A stretch of DNA of 64,000 nucleotides. It comes from Thalassospira lucentensis (GTDB taxonomy: Bacteria; Pseudomonadota; Alphaproteobacteria; Rhodospirillales; Thalassospiraceae). The position numbers and the translations under genes were made by a program. Below are positions 16,534 to 24,995 of the stretch, in pieces; position 1 is the stretch's first letter; each line of letters opens with the position of its first letter. The stretch covers positions 62,001 through 126,000 of the forward strand of contig NZ_LPVY01000012.1 of the NCBI RefSeq assembly GCF_001613805.1, written 5' to 3'. The notes under the pieces are model-generated. The model was not told the DNA's origin and ran no database searches. It worked only from the letters and a program-made list of their open reading frames with translations.

Positions 16534-16625
16534 TGCGGGTGCCTCCATCTTTTTCGATCATGGGTTTATATTTTGGTGATGGGCGGCACGGGTCAAGTGC
16601 ATATGCGCGAAAGCGGAGCTTTTGG

Positions 16626-16656
16626 CGCGATGGACCCCCGCCTTCGCGGGGGTGAC
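16626..16656. repeat. half-copy of the interspersed palindromic element
   Basis: GACCCCCGCCTTCGCGGGGG followed by TGACGGGG is a variant right-hand arm of the element found in full at 12244. It lies in the 281-base gap between the antitoxin-like ORF and the patatin gene; no left arm is seen nearby. Confidence 0.6.
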
Positions 16657-16814
16657 GGGGAAGGGCGGATGCTGGGTCGCATATATTGGTGGACGGAGCG
16701 CGTTCCGCCAAAGCCACCATTTTCTTTTAACCCCTCCAAACTGGTAATTCTTCGCATGTGCAACATATCATGAGGGTGGGCGTGGCCCATGTGTGAGATG
16801 GCGCAGGAGTTGGC

Positions 16815-17900
16815 ATGAGCGAGAGTGCGAAGAAGTCGACGGCGAAGAGCAAGGCGAACGGGAGCGGCAACGGGAACGGCAAGGCCAAGAAGCCGCGCAA
16901 GCATATCAGTCTGGCGTTGCAGGGTGGTGGGTCGCATGGGGCGTTTACGTGGGGCGTTCTGGACCGGCTGCTGGAGGATGAGGAAATCACGGTTGAGGCG
17001 ATTTCCGGGACCTCGGCGGGGGCGATGAATGCCGCGGTGGTGACGTCGGGCTTTGCCAAGGGTGGTTATGAGGGCGCACGGATCGATCTTGAGACATTCT
17101 GGCGCGCGGTATCGGAAGCCGCCCGGTTCAGCCCGCTTCAGCGCAGCCCGATTGACATCCTGTTTGGCAACTGGTCGCTTGAAAACTCGCTGGCTTATAT
17201 GTGGCTTGATATGAGTGCGCGGGTGTTTTCGCCCTATGACCTGAACCCGGCGGGGGATAATCCGCTGGCCGCGATCTTGAACGAGGTTGTCGATTTCAGG
17301 GCGCTTAATGAAAGCCCGGCCAAGCTTTTTGTCACCGCGACCAATGTTGAAACCGGGCAGGGGCGGGTGTTTCGCAACCCCGATATCACGGTCGATGTGC
17401 TGCTGGCATCGGCCTGTCTGCCGACGATTTACAAGGCGATTGAAATTGACGGGGTGCCCTATTGGGACGGTGGATATTCCGGCAATCCGAGCCTTGGGCC
17501 GCTGGTGCGCGAATGCGGATCGGATGATACGGTTCTGGTGCAGATCAACCCGGTCAAACGGCCCGGTGTGCCGAAAACATCGCGCGAGATTGCCAATCGC
17601 CTGAACGAGGTATCGTTCAACAGCAGCCTGATGAAAGAGCTTCGGATGATTTCGATCCTCCGCAAGGACATGCCCGACCATGCGTGTGAAGCCAGCAAAT
17701 GGGGGGCGATGCGGATGCATTGCATCGCAAGCGATGTGATGCTGGAGCTTGATCAATCATCGAAACTCAATGCCGAATGGGATTTCATGACCATGCTGCG
17801 CGACAAGGGGCGCGAGGCGGCGGCGAAGTTTTTGCGCAAGCATCGGCGCGATATTGGCGAGCGGCCGACACTGGACCTTGATCTGTTTGCGCCGGATTGA
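16815..17900 (+). CDS. patatin-like phospholipase
   Basis: 361 residues. A low-complexity Ser/Lys/Gly/Asn N-terminus (about 28 residues) precedes the patatin domain. Visible motifs are the oxyanion loop GGGSHGAF (37-44), the nucleophile elbow GTSAG with Ser67, and the catalytic Asp218 in WDGGYSGN, so the Ser-Asp dyad is complete. Bacterial patatins release fatty acids from membrane lipids or neutral lipid, and some act as effectors or in defence; the role here is unknown. There is no signal peptide, so it is probably cytoplasmic or secreted by a dedicated route. The start at 16815 has AGGAG. It is flanked on both sides by palindromic repeats. Confidence 0.9.
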   Translation: MSESAKKSTAKSKANGSGNGNGKAKKPRKHISLALQGGGSHGAFTWGVLDRLLEDEEITVEAISGTSAGAMNAAVVTSGFAKGGYEGARIDLETFWRAVSEAARFSPLQRSPIDILFGNWSLENSLAYMWLDMSARVFSPYDLNPAGDNPLAAILNEVVDFRALNESPAKLFVTATNVETGQGRVFRNPDITVDVLLASACLPTIYKAIEIDGVPYWDGGYSGNPSLGPLVRECGSDDTVLVQINPVKRPGVPKTSREIANRLNEVSFNSSLMKELRMISILRKDMPDHACEASKWGAMRMHCIASDVMLELDQSSKLNAEWDFMTMLRDKGREAAAKFLRKHRRDIGERPTLDLDLFAPD

Positions 17901-17924
17901 CGGGGGAGGGTTTGCGGGTTTGGT

Positions 17925-18241
17925 GGCGGGGTTTGAGGATGTGGCACGAAGGACTGGATTCCCGCGTGCGCGGGAATGACGGTTTTTTGGGTATGGCTTT
18001 TCCACCCGTTCGTCACTCCCGCGGAGGCGGGAGTCCATGGGGCTGCGGGCTCGGTGATGGGTTTGAGGGTGCGGCACGAAGGACTGGATTCCCGCCTTCG
18101 CGGGAATGACGGTTTTTTTGGTATGGCTTTTCCATCCGTTCGTCACTCCCGCAGAGGCGGGAGTCCATGGGGCTGCGGGCTCGGTGGCGGGGTTTGAGGA
18201 TGTGGCACGAAGGACTGGATTCCCGCGTGCGCGGGAATGAC
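17925..18241. repeat. tandem array of the interspersed palindromic element
   Basis: Two and a half units lie head to tail: a right half (about 17925-17980), then full copies at 18011-18111 and 18141-18241, with a period of about 130 bases. Shared words are CTCCCGCNNAGGCGGGAG, TCCATGGGGCTGCGGGCTCG and GGCACGAAGGACTGGATTCC. Linkers such as GGTATGGCTTTTCCA are also repeated, so the array grew by tandem duplication and not by independent insertion. It fills most of the 471-base gap between the patatin gene and the next gene; nothing else is seen there. Confidence 0.85.
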
Positions 18242-18371
18242 GGGAGTGTGTGGTTTGGCGGGGCCGGAGGGTTCCTCTCGCGCTGCTCGCCAAGCTGTGA
18301 TCGGGGCTTGATTTCCGATTATCGTCAAAGCCGTTTACACCGGATGGAAAGATCAATCCGGAGAGAAGCAG

Positions 18372-18842
18372 ATGTTGAAATCGGTTGTTATGGGTGGCGG
18401 GATTGCGATGGTGGTGCTGGCGGGGTTTGCCGCCCCGTCGCAGGCCGCCCCGCAGGTTATCGAAATCACGCAGGTGCCCTGCCAGTTTCTGGAGCCCGAG
18501 GGCACCAACCATCATTACACCAGCACCAAGAAAGCCGATTGCGTCGCGATCAACAAGGAAAGCGGTGATCAGCGCGTGGAAAAGGCCGGCGAGATGACGC
18601 TGGCCCCCGGTGATTACATTTTCCGGGTGGCCAATGATGGTGTGCCCTATGAGGTCGGTTTCTGGCTGCGCGACAAGGATTATGACTGGACCGACAAGAT
18701 CCTGAGCCAGAAGATTTCGGTATCGGGCGGTGGCCTTTTGCAGGGCAAGACCAAGGATTATGCGGTGACGCTTGAGCCCGGTGAGTATCTTTATAGCTGC
18801 CCGCTTAATACCACGCCGAATTACAGGCTTGTGGTGAAGTAA
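18372..18842 (+). CDS. small exported protein, possibly cupredoxin-like
   Basis: 156 residues with a clear Sec signal peptide (MLKSVVMGGGIAMVVLAGFA, cut after PSQAA). The mature protein is mostly beta in pattern. A strand GDYIFRVANDGVPYEVGFWL and the ending LEPGEYLYSCPLNTTPNYRL recall cupredoxin-fold proteins, in which a Cys, a His and a Met bind copper. The full ligand set is not evident, so metal binding is a guess. AGAGAAG precedes the ATG. A strong terminator hairpin follows at 18941. I do not recognise a named family. Confidence 0.65.
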   Translation: MLKSVVMGGGIAMVVLAGFAAPSQAAPQVIEITQVPCQFLEPEGTNHHYTSTKKADCVAINKESGDQRVEKAGEMTLAPGDYIFRVANDGVPYEVGFWLRDKDYDWTDKILSQKISVSGGGLLQGKTKDYAVTLEPGEYLYSCPLNTTPNYRLVVK

Positions 18843-18940
18843 CGATTTTTTGCCTCCTCCCTGAAAAACTGATTGGCAGGTTTCCCGTCTCCCCCCTGAT
18901 CAGATGATCTGTGACGATCCATGGTGATCTGCCGACCTGA

Positions 18941-18976
18941 CCCGCATGTGCCCCCACACATGCGGGTTTCTTTTTG
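18941..18976 (+). terminator. intrinsic terminator after the exported-protein gene
   Basis: Ten-base perfect stem CCCGCATGTG / CACATGCGGG with a six-base loop, followed by TTTCTTTTT. Confidence 0.8.
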
Positions 18977-19071
18977 GGCGGGTTTCTTTTTTGCGGGTTT
19001 TCTTTGTTTGCGCGAGGTAAGGCGCAGGCGTAGTCTGAGCCCCGCCATCATCAACAACGCCCCGGATCGAG

Positions 19072-19626
19072 ATGCCCCAAAGCGAGCTTGAAAAAATGAA
19101 GGCAGGGCAGTGGTATAGCTGCCTTGACCCGGAACTGGACGCCATGCGCGCACGTGCCCATGAGGCGGTGCATGAACACAGCATCCTGCCGCCGTCTGAT
19201 CGCGGCAATATCGCGCCAAAGCTGCGTGCGCTGTTTGCGCAATGTGCCGAAGACGTGCGGATCGAAACGCGGTTTCATTGTGCCTATGGGGTCAATATCC
19301 ACCTTGGGCGCGATGTGTTCATCAATGTCGGCTGTACGATCCTTGATACGGCTTCGGTGATCATCGGTGATCATTCAATGCTGGGCCCGAATGTGCAGAT
19401 TTACTGCGCGCAGCATCACAAGGACCCGGAACTTCGAAAGCTGCATCTTGAAATTGCCCTGCCGGTGACGATTGGCCGGAATGTCTGGATCGGGGGCGGG
19501 GCCATCATCCTGGCCGGGGTCAGCATCGGCGATGATGCGATAGTCGGCGCGGGTGCGGTGGTGACCAAGAATGTCGCGCCGGGCACAACGGTTGTTGGCA
19601 ACCCGGCGCGGGTGATGGGCGGATAG
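19072..19626 (+). CDS. maa: maltose/galactoside O-acetyltransferase family protein
   Basis: 184 residues. An N-terminal Mac domain (SELEKMKAGQWYSCLDPELD) is followed by left-handed beta-helix hexapeptide repeats (FHCAYGVNIHLGRDVFINVG). The catalytic His is in IYCAQHHKDPELR, and the C-terminal NVWIGGGAIILAGVSIGDDA and GNPARVM are typical. The LacA/NodL/Maa group transfers acetyl from acetyl-CoA to sugar hydroxyls. It stands alone on its strand with a weak ribosome site, convergent with the NIPSNAP gene. Sugar specificity cannot be read from sequence. Confidence 0.88.
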   Translation: MPQSELEKMKAGQWYSCLDPELDAMRARAHEAVHEHSILPPSDRGNIAPKLRALFAQCAEDVRIETRFHCAYGVNIHLGRDVFINVGCTILDTASVIIGDHSMLGPNVQIYCAQHHKDPELRKLHLEIALPVTIGRNVWIGGGAIILAGVSIGDDAIVGAGAVVTKNVAPGTTVVGNPARVMGG

Positions 19627-19635
19627 GGGCAATCC

Positions 19636-20361
19636 CTATCGCAGGTGTGAGCGCGCGGTTGGCGCAAGGCGCAGGATTTCGCGCGGACGCCATAGCCATT
19701 GATCAAGTTCGGATGCCAGATGATTTTGCCAGTCCGGGTGGCTGGCAAGCTGATCGGAGAAGGTGGCGTAACCCGATGGGCTGTCAAAGCGGGCCAGCCA
19801 GACAAAGACGGTTTCGCCTTCGCGGACCGGCAGGCGGGGGAAGCTGTTGGGTGCGGTTTCGCTGATCAGTTCGGCCAGAATATCCGCCCCGCAATCGCGC
19901 AAGACAGGGCGTAGTTTTTCAGCAAAGAAAGCGGCGAATTCGGAAGCCCGGCCGGGGGCGAGTGCGCAGATGCTGGCCTCGACAAAGCCGGTTGCCGGGA
20001 TGCTTTCGATTATTGCCGGGCGGGGCTGTGCGGGGGTGGCAAAGCCGGTGGTGGCATTGGCCGGGCGCAAAAGCAGGACATTATCGGAATTGACCATGGT
20101 GCCATTGGCCGCGTCACAATGCTGCGCCCAGACAGGGCCGGAATAAAATGTGCCAAGGGCCTTGGCGCGGCCATCCATATCGGCAAAGCCGCGCAGCCAG
20201 GCGAAGCTGTTGGCGTCATCAAGATCGCGGAACTGACCGATGACGGACATGCCGCAGGCTTCCTGGCTTTCGATGAATTCACGATCAAACAAATCGATCA
20301 GGGCCTGCCGCGTGCCGGGTTTCAGGCGGTAACGGCGCAGTTCGATGATGCTGGTATGCAT
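19636..20361 (-). CDS. NIPSNAP-family protein
   Basis: 241 residues with two ferredoxin-like alpha/beta halves. The first starts IIELRRYRLKPGTRQALIDL and includes GQFRDLDDANSFAWLRGFAD, the NIPSNAP pattern; the second repeats it more loosely. Such small dimeric-barrel proteins often act in catabolic steps, but the reaction is unknown. It is divergent from a TetR gene; two strong dyads fill the spacer, the first overlapping this gene's promoter region. It is therefore the probable main target of that repressor. Confidence 0.8.
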   Translation of the reverse strand: MHTSIIELRRYRLKPGTRQALIDLFDREFIESQEACGMSVIGQFRDLDDANSFAWLRGFADMDGRAKALGTFYSGPVWAQHCDAANGTMVNSDNVLLLRPANATTGFATPAQPRPAIIESIPATGFVEASICALAPGRASEFAAFFAEKLRPVLRDCGADILAELISETAPNSFPRLPVREGETVFVWLARFDSPSGYATFSDQLASHPDWQNHLASELDQWLWRPREILRLAPTARSHLR

Positions 20362-20380
20362 GGTTTGGAACCTTGATTAC

Positions 20381-20428
20381 AAAACAGGATAAATGACCTG
20401 TTTTGATTAACAGGATGTTTGTCCTGTT
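20381..20428. promoter_or_regulatory. two TetR-type operators in the divergent spacer
   Basis: Site 1 is AAAACAGG-N8-CCTGTTTT (20381-20404). Site 2 is AACAGGA-N6-TCCTGTT (20409-20428). Both share the half-site ACAGG and lie 26 bases apart centre to centre. They sit between the NIPSNAP start (20361) and the TetR start (20465), fitting joint repression of both genes. Confidence 0.8.
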
Positions 20429-20464
20429 TTGTCAAGCTGCGATAGGATAGGAAGGCGGAAGGAT

Positions 20465-21109
20465 ATGCCCAAATCTGTCAGGAGATCACCGATGAGCGCG
20501 CCCAAGAGATCACCAGCAAGCCCGGTGCGTTCACGCAGCAATGACCCGGAAGGCATGCGCAACCGCATTCTGGATGCGGCGTTTGAGGCGTTTGTCACGC
20601 GGGGCTATCACGCGACCGCGATGAACGACATCCGCGATCTGGCCGGGGTGAGCGGCGGGGCATTCGCGCATCATTTTCCCAGCAAAAAGCAGCTTGGCCT
20701 TGCGGTTCTGAAGGAACGGGTTGCCGATGCGGTGATGCAAAGCTGGATCGCACCGGTGCAGCAGGCCGACACCACCAAGGAAGGTATCCTTGGGGTGATG
20801 ACGGCGATCATTGATGAACTGTCAGCCAGGGGCAATGTCACCGGTTGCCCGCTTAACAATCTTGCGCACGAGCTTTCGGGCGGGGATCGGGATTTTCAGG
20901 TGGCCTGTGCGGCGGTTTTTGATCGCTGGCAAGATGGGATTGCGAAGGCCCTGATGCGCGATGGTGCTGTGGATGAGGCGGCGGAAGCAGGGCGGCTTGC
21001 CGGGTTTGTCATCGCATCCTATTCCGGGGCGATGGCAATGGCCAAAAGCCGACAGGATACTGGCGCGCTTTGCGATTGCCGGGCGATGCTCGACCGGATG
21101 ATCTCCTGA
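20465..21109 (+). CDS. TetR/AcrR-family repressor
   Basis: About 214 residues from the ATG at 20465, placed after both operators with a GGAAGG-type ribosome site; ATG 20492 is an alternative. The helix-turn-helix is RNRILDAAFEAFVTRGYHAT, then DIRDLAGVSGGAFAHHFPSK. The ligand domain has CPLNNLAHELS, as in TetR proteins with a C-terminal TetR_C_16/YcnC-like domain. It is divergent from the NIPSNAP gene with two inverted repeats between. The basic, proline-rich N-terminal tail is longer than usual. Confidence 0.85.
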   Translation: MPKSVRRSPMSAPKRSPASPVRSRSNDPEGMRNRILDAAFEAFVTRGYHATAMNDIRDLAGVSGGAFAHHFPSKKQLGLAVLKERVADAVMQSWIAPVQQADTTKEGILGVMTAIIDELSARGNVTGCPLNNLAHELSGGDRDFQVACAAVFDRWQDGIAKALMRDGAVDEAAEAGRLAGFVIASYSGAMAMAKSRQDTGALCDCRAMLDRMIS

Positions 21110-21138
21110 ACCGTTGCGCTACTGGCCGGAAGCGATGA

Positions 21139-21753
21139 TCAGGCGCAGACGGTTGGCAGGTCATATTCACCGCGAATGCGGGTGAGCCCTTCGACGAGTT
21201 CGCGACGCCGGGCCTCGGCACCAGTGGTGTCATCGATTTTGGGATCGGCGGCGATGATGTCGGGGTAAAGGCCGCGTGCGGTGTCTTCCCGTGCCTGATC
21301 GGAATAGGTGATGGCTTCGAGCCACAGACCGGCAAGCGCGTAATCCGGGGTGGCGGATTTACGCGCGGTGGCGGCGTTTGACAGGGCGGTTGCGTGATCG
21401 CATTTGGCAAGGGCCGTCAATCCGGCAAAGGCATCATTGCCGATTTTGGCGCGGATGCGATCCTGCTTTTCCTGCTGGGCGGCCCTGAAGGTTTCTTCCT
21501 GTTGCGCATCGGCCGAGGCCCCCGAAATTGCCCCGGCGGTTGCCCCGGCAGCCACCCCGTAAACGGTGGACCGTGCCGCGGCCTCGACCGGGTTGCCGCC
21601 AAAGATCGCGGCGGTCACAAAGCCGCCGACCGCGCCCGAAATTGCGCCGACCCCGGCACCGCGCCCGGCATATTCCCCGGTTTTCCCCGTGCAGCCCGAA
21701 ACGGCAAAGGCAAGGACAAGGGCAGTTGCGGGGGCAAGAAAGGGAAAGCGCAT
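21139..21753 (-). CDS. lipoprotein with glycine-zipper segment
   Basis: About 204 residues from the ATG at 21753, with AGGAG seven bases upstream; an ATG six codons earlier overlaps that site. The signal peptide ends in a lipobox AVSGC (Cys21). A Gly/Ala-rich glycine zipper follows (GRGAGVGAISGAVGGFVTAA), which can span or insert into the outer membrane. The rest is soluble and probably helical (FRAAQQEKQDRIRAKIGNDA). Glycine-zipper lipoproteins are common envelope proteins of uncertain role. It converges on the TetR gene and is divergent from the LacI gene. Confidence 0.75.
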   Translation of the reverse strand: MRFPFLAPATALVLAFAVSGCTGKTGEYAGRGAGVGAISGAVGGFVTAAIFGGNPVEAAARSTVYGVAAGATAGAISGASADAQQEETFRAAQQEKQDRIRAKIGNDAFAGLTALAKCDHATALSNAATARKSATPDYALAGLWLEAITYSDQAREDTARGLYPDIIAADPKIDDTTGAEARRRELVEGLTRIRGEYDLPTVCA

Positions 21754-21921
21754 CCGGGGGCTCCTGATCATCGGAATTGTCTTGGCCGAGGTTACACCGG
21801 AAAACCGGGCAAGGGGAAGGCAAAGCGGGGAGGACGTGGCGTGGAAGCCCCGTTAACGGCAAGCCGATACGGGAAAATCCGGCGCAATCGGTCGATATGA
21901 GAAGTGGCAGTTTTCCGCCAA

Positions 21922-21936
21922 TGTAAACGTTTCAAA
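21922..21936. promoter_or_regulatory. possible LacI-type operator
   Basis: TGTAAACGTTTCA, with the palindromic core AAACGTTT, lies about 80 bases before the LacI-family gene. LacI proteins typically bind such A/T-flanked CG-centred palindromes, so self-regulation of the operon is plausible. Confidence 0.4.
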
Positions 21937-22015
21937 CATTCATAAAACGGAAACAAATGCGTTATCAGACTGACTTGTAATTTCCGTATGGTGGGGGCGT
22001 TGCAGGAGTTCTGGT

Positions 22016-23056
22016 ATGTCGTCAAAACCCACCATGCGCGATGTGGCGCGCAAGTCCGGTCTATCCATCGCGACGGTATCGCGCGTGATCAATTACCCCG
22101 GCGAGGTTCCGGCGGAGACGGCTGCCATCGTGACCGCAGCGATGCGGTATCTGAATTACCGGCCCAACATCAATGGCCGCCGGTTGAAGATGACCCATAC
22201 CCGCACGGTGGGCGTTCTGGTGCCGACCCTTGCCAACCCGGTTTTTGCGACATCGGTGCAAGGGATCGAGCAGGAAGCCAATCAAGAAGGGCTTACGGTT
22301 CTTCTGACATCCTCGAACTATGATCCCGAGCGCGAGATGGGGGCGGTTTCAGCGCTTTTGAACAATCGCGTCGATGGGTTGATCTTAACCCTTGCCAATG
22401 CGGACAACAATCCGGTGGTGGATTTGCTGCTGGCCGAGAAAATTCCGTTCGTGTTGCTGTTTAACCAGCCCGAACGCGCCGACATTGCCGCGATCAGTGT
22501 TGATAACGCCAAGTCCGCCTTTGACATCACCAATGCGATGATTGCCAAGGGGCACCGGTCGCTTGTGATGGTGGCGGGCCAGTTTGAAAGTTCGGACCGG
22601 TCGCGCCAGCGTTATGACGGATTTTGCCGGGCGCTGGATCAGGCCGGGATTGAGAAAAAGCATCTGGTGCAGGTGCGGTTTGGCGAGACCGATCTGGTGG
22701 AGCCATTACGCGATTTGCTGTTGGGGCCGGATGCGGTCACGGGGATTGTCTGTTCGACCGACATGCTGGCGATTGCCGCGATCAGCGCGTGCCGCACGCA
22801 TGGGTTATCCGTCCCCGGTGATGTTTCGGTTGGCGGTATTGACGGAATTTCGGTGGGTGGGCTGATCACGCCAAAGCTGTGTTCGGCAGTTCAACCCACC
22901 CAGGAGATGGGCCGGCAGGCGCTTGCATTCCTGCGCGGCCTGATCAAGGGGCAGACAAACCCGCAGAGTTTGTTGCTGCCTCATCATCTAAGCGACGGGG
23001 AATCCATTGGATCAATCCGTGGATCATCCCGACGCCGTTCATCAACCCGAGTATAG
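22016..23056 (+). CDS. LacI-family regulator
   Basis: 346 residues. The LacI headpiece MRDVARKSGLSIATVSRVIN is followed by the hinge region and a periplasmic-binding-like sensor domain (TVGVLVPTLANPVFATSVQG; DVSVGGIDGISVGGLITP). The ATG at 22016 has AGGAG. The next gene starts 11 bases after the stop, so it heads the importer operon and probably represses it. The ligand is unknown. The Arg/Ser-rich last 12 residues run into the next gene's ribosome site. Confidence 0.88.
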   Translation: MSSKPTMRDVARKSGLSIATVSRVINYPGEVPAETAAIVTAAMRYLNYRPNINGRRLKMTHTRTVGVLVPTLANPVFATSVQGIEQEANQEGLTVLLTSSNYDPEREMGAVSALLNNRVDGLILTLANADNNPVVDLLLAEKIPFVLLFNQPERADIAAISVDNAKSAFDITNAMIAKGHRSLVMVAGQFESSDRSRQRYDGFCRALDQAGIEKKHLVQVRFGETDLVEPLRDLLLGPDAVTGIVCSTDMLAIAAISACRTHGLSVPGDVSVGGIDGISVGGLITPKLCSAVQPTQEMGRQALAFLRGLIKGQTNPQSLLLPHHLSDGESIGSIRGSSRRRSSTRV

Positions 23057-23067
23057 GAAGATCAAAA

Positions 23068-24072
23068 GTGCGTTTCAAACAACTTGTCATGGGTGCGGCG
23101 TTTGCTGTTGCGGCTGCGCAGCCCGCCTTCGCCGAAGATGTTGCGATTTGCTATAACTGTCCGCCGGAATGGGCCGATTGGGGCGGGCAGCTTAAAAACA
23201 TTGCGCACGACCTTAAGATCGATGTGCCGCAGGACAACAAGAATTCCGGTCAGACTTTGTCGCAGCTTCTGGCGGAAAAGGATAATCCGGTTGCCGATGT
23301 TGCCTATTACGGGGTTTCGTTTGGCATCAAGGCCAAAGAGGAAGGCGTTGTTGCCGATTACAAACCGGCCAATTTCGACAAGATCCCGGACGGCCTGAAA
23401 GACCCGGAAGGCGCGTGGTTTGCCATTCATTCCGGCACGATTGGGCTTTTCGTGAATACCGAAGCCCTTGGCGGTGCGCCGGTTCCGCAAAGCTGGTCGG
23501 ACCTTCTGAAGCCGGAATACAAGGGCATGGTCGGCTATCTTGACCCGTCAAGCGCGTTTGTCGGTTATGCCGGGGCGGTTGCGATCAACCGGGCGATGGG
23601 CGGGTCGCTTGACGATTTCACGCCGGGGATCGAGTTTTTCAAGAAGCTGAAGGAAAACGATCCGATCGTGCCGAAACAGACCGCCTATGCGCGGGTTCTG
23701 TCGGGCGAAATTCCGATCCTGATCGATTATGATTTCAATGCGTATCGTGCGAAATACAAGGACGAGGCGAGTGTGGCCTTTGTCATCCCGACCGAGGGTA
23801 CGGTTGCGGTTCCCTATGTCATGAGCCTGGTTAAAAACGGGCCGCATGCGGACAATGGCAAGAAGGTTCTGGATTATGTGATGTCGGACGCGGGGCAGGC
23901 CCATTGGGCCAATGCGTTCCTGCGCCCGGTGATTGCATCGGCGATGTCGCCGGAAGCATCCGAAAAGTTCCTTCCGGCAGCGGAATATGAGCGTTCCCAG
24001 CCGGTCGATTACGCCAAGATGGCCGAAGTTCAGGCCGGTTTTGGCGAGCGTTATCTGTCCGAGGTGCGGTAA
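23068..24072 (+). CDS. ABC transporter substrate-binding protein (iron/spermidine/phosphonate type)
   Basis: About 334 residues from a GTG at 23068 with AGGAAG eight bases upstream; the frame is open earlier but that part belongs to the LacI gene region. Signal peptide MRFKQLVMGAAFAVAAAQPA ends in AFA. The mature protein has the class-II periplasmic-binding pattern (DVAYYGVSFGIKAKEEGVVA; GTIGLFVNTEALGG; PVPQSWSDLLKPEYKGMVGY) of the family for Fe(III), polyamines, thiamine and aminoethylphosphonate. It is followed directly by two permeases, an ATPase and a phosphodiesterase, which points to an organophosphorus ligand. Confidence 0.88.
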   Translation: MRFKQLVMGAAFAVAAAQPAFAEDVAICYNCPPEWADWGGQLKNIAHDLKIDVPQDNKNSGQTLSQLLAEKDNPVADVAYYGVSFGIKAKEEGVVADYKPANFDKIPDGLKDPEGAWFAIHSGTIGLFVNTEALGGAPVPQSWSDLLKPEYKGMVGYLDPSSAFVGYAGAVAINRAMGGSLDDFTPGIEFFKKLKENDPIVPKQTAYARVLSGEIPILIDYDFNAYRAKYKDEASVAFVIPTEGTVAVPYVMSLVKNGPHADNGKKVLDYVMSDAGQAHWANAFLRPVIASAMSPEASEKFLPAAEYERSQPVDYAKMAEVQAGFGERYLSEVR

Positions 24073-24993
24073 GTGTCGTCGGTTGAACATATCAAAGAGG
24101 GGCGTTCGCGCCCTTCTTTCCCATGGGCTTTGCCATCCTCTTTGTTCGGGCGGGCAACGCCGGGGGCGGGAAGCCCGGCCATTCTGGCATTGTTGATGTT
24201 GCCCGGCCTGATCATTGTCGCGGCGTTTTTCATCATTCCGATGGCGCTGGTGGCGATGCGGGTGGCCGATGGCCCCGACGGGCTTGCGACCTATTTCGTG
24301 ATCCTGACAAATGATCGGTATCTGGCAAGCCTGATCCAGACTCTTGTGATGTCGGCGGGCGTTACGGTGACGGCCCTTGTGCTGTGCGGGATTTGCGGGC
24401 TGTTTCTGGTGCGTAACCGGTTTGCCGGGCGCAATGTGATTACGGCCCTTTTGACCCTGCCGCTCTCGTTTCCGGGCACGGTGGTTGGCTTCATGGTGAT
24501 CATGCTGGCGGGACGGCAGGGCGTGATCGGGTCAATCAGTGATGCGCTTTGGGGCGAGAAGATCGTTTTTGCCTATGAGATCACCGGGTTGTTTGTCGGC
24601 TATCTTTATTTTTCGATCCCGCGGGTGATTTTGGCCGTCATGGCATCGGCCGAGAAGCTTGATCCGCAGCTTGAAGAAGCGGCCCGGTCGCTGGGCGCGC
24701 CGACATGGCGGGTGGTGAAGGATGTGATCCTGCCCGGTCTTATGCCCGGTCTTGTGTCGTCGGGTGCGATCTGTTTTGCGACCGCGATGGGGGCGTTTGG
24801 CACGGCCTTTACGCTGGCGACCGATATCGATGTGCTGCCGATGGTGATCTATACCGAATTTACCCGAAACGCCAATATCGCGGTGGCCGCAGCTCTTAGC
24901 ATCGCGTTGGGCGCGATGACATGGGCGGTTCTGGCAGCGGTGCGCGTTTTCGTTGGCAATGGTGCGACATCGGGCACCGGTGGGGGAGCGTGA
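24073..24993 (+). CDS. ABC transporter permease 1
   Basis: 306 residues starting at GTG 24073, immediately after the TAA of the binding-protein gene. About six membrane helices are present after a 40-residue cytoplasmic N-terminus. The EAA loop LEEAARSLGAPTWRVVKDVI docks the ATPase. Family: PotB/PhnU/CysT-type permeases. It forms a heterodimer with the protein from 24996. Confidence 0.88.
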   Translation: MSSVEHIKEGRSRPSFPWALPSSLFGRATPGAGSPAILALLMLPGLIIVAAFFIIPMALVAMRVADGPDGLATYFVILTNDRYLASLIQTLVMSAGVTVTALVLCGICGLFLVRNRFAGRNVITALLTLPLSFPGTVVGFMVIMLAGRQGVIGSISDALWGEKIVFAYEITGLFVGYLYFSIPRVILAVMASAEKLDPQLEEAARSLGAPTWRVVKDVILPGLMPGLVSSGAICFATAMGAFGTAFTLATDIDVLPMVIYTEFTRNANIAVAAALSIALGAMTWAVLAAVRVFVGNGATSGTGGGA

Positions 24994-24995
24994 TC

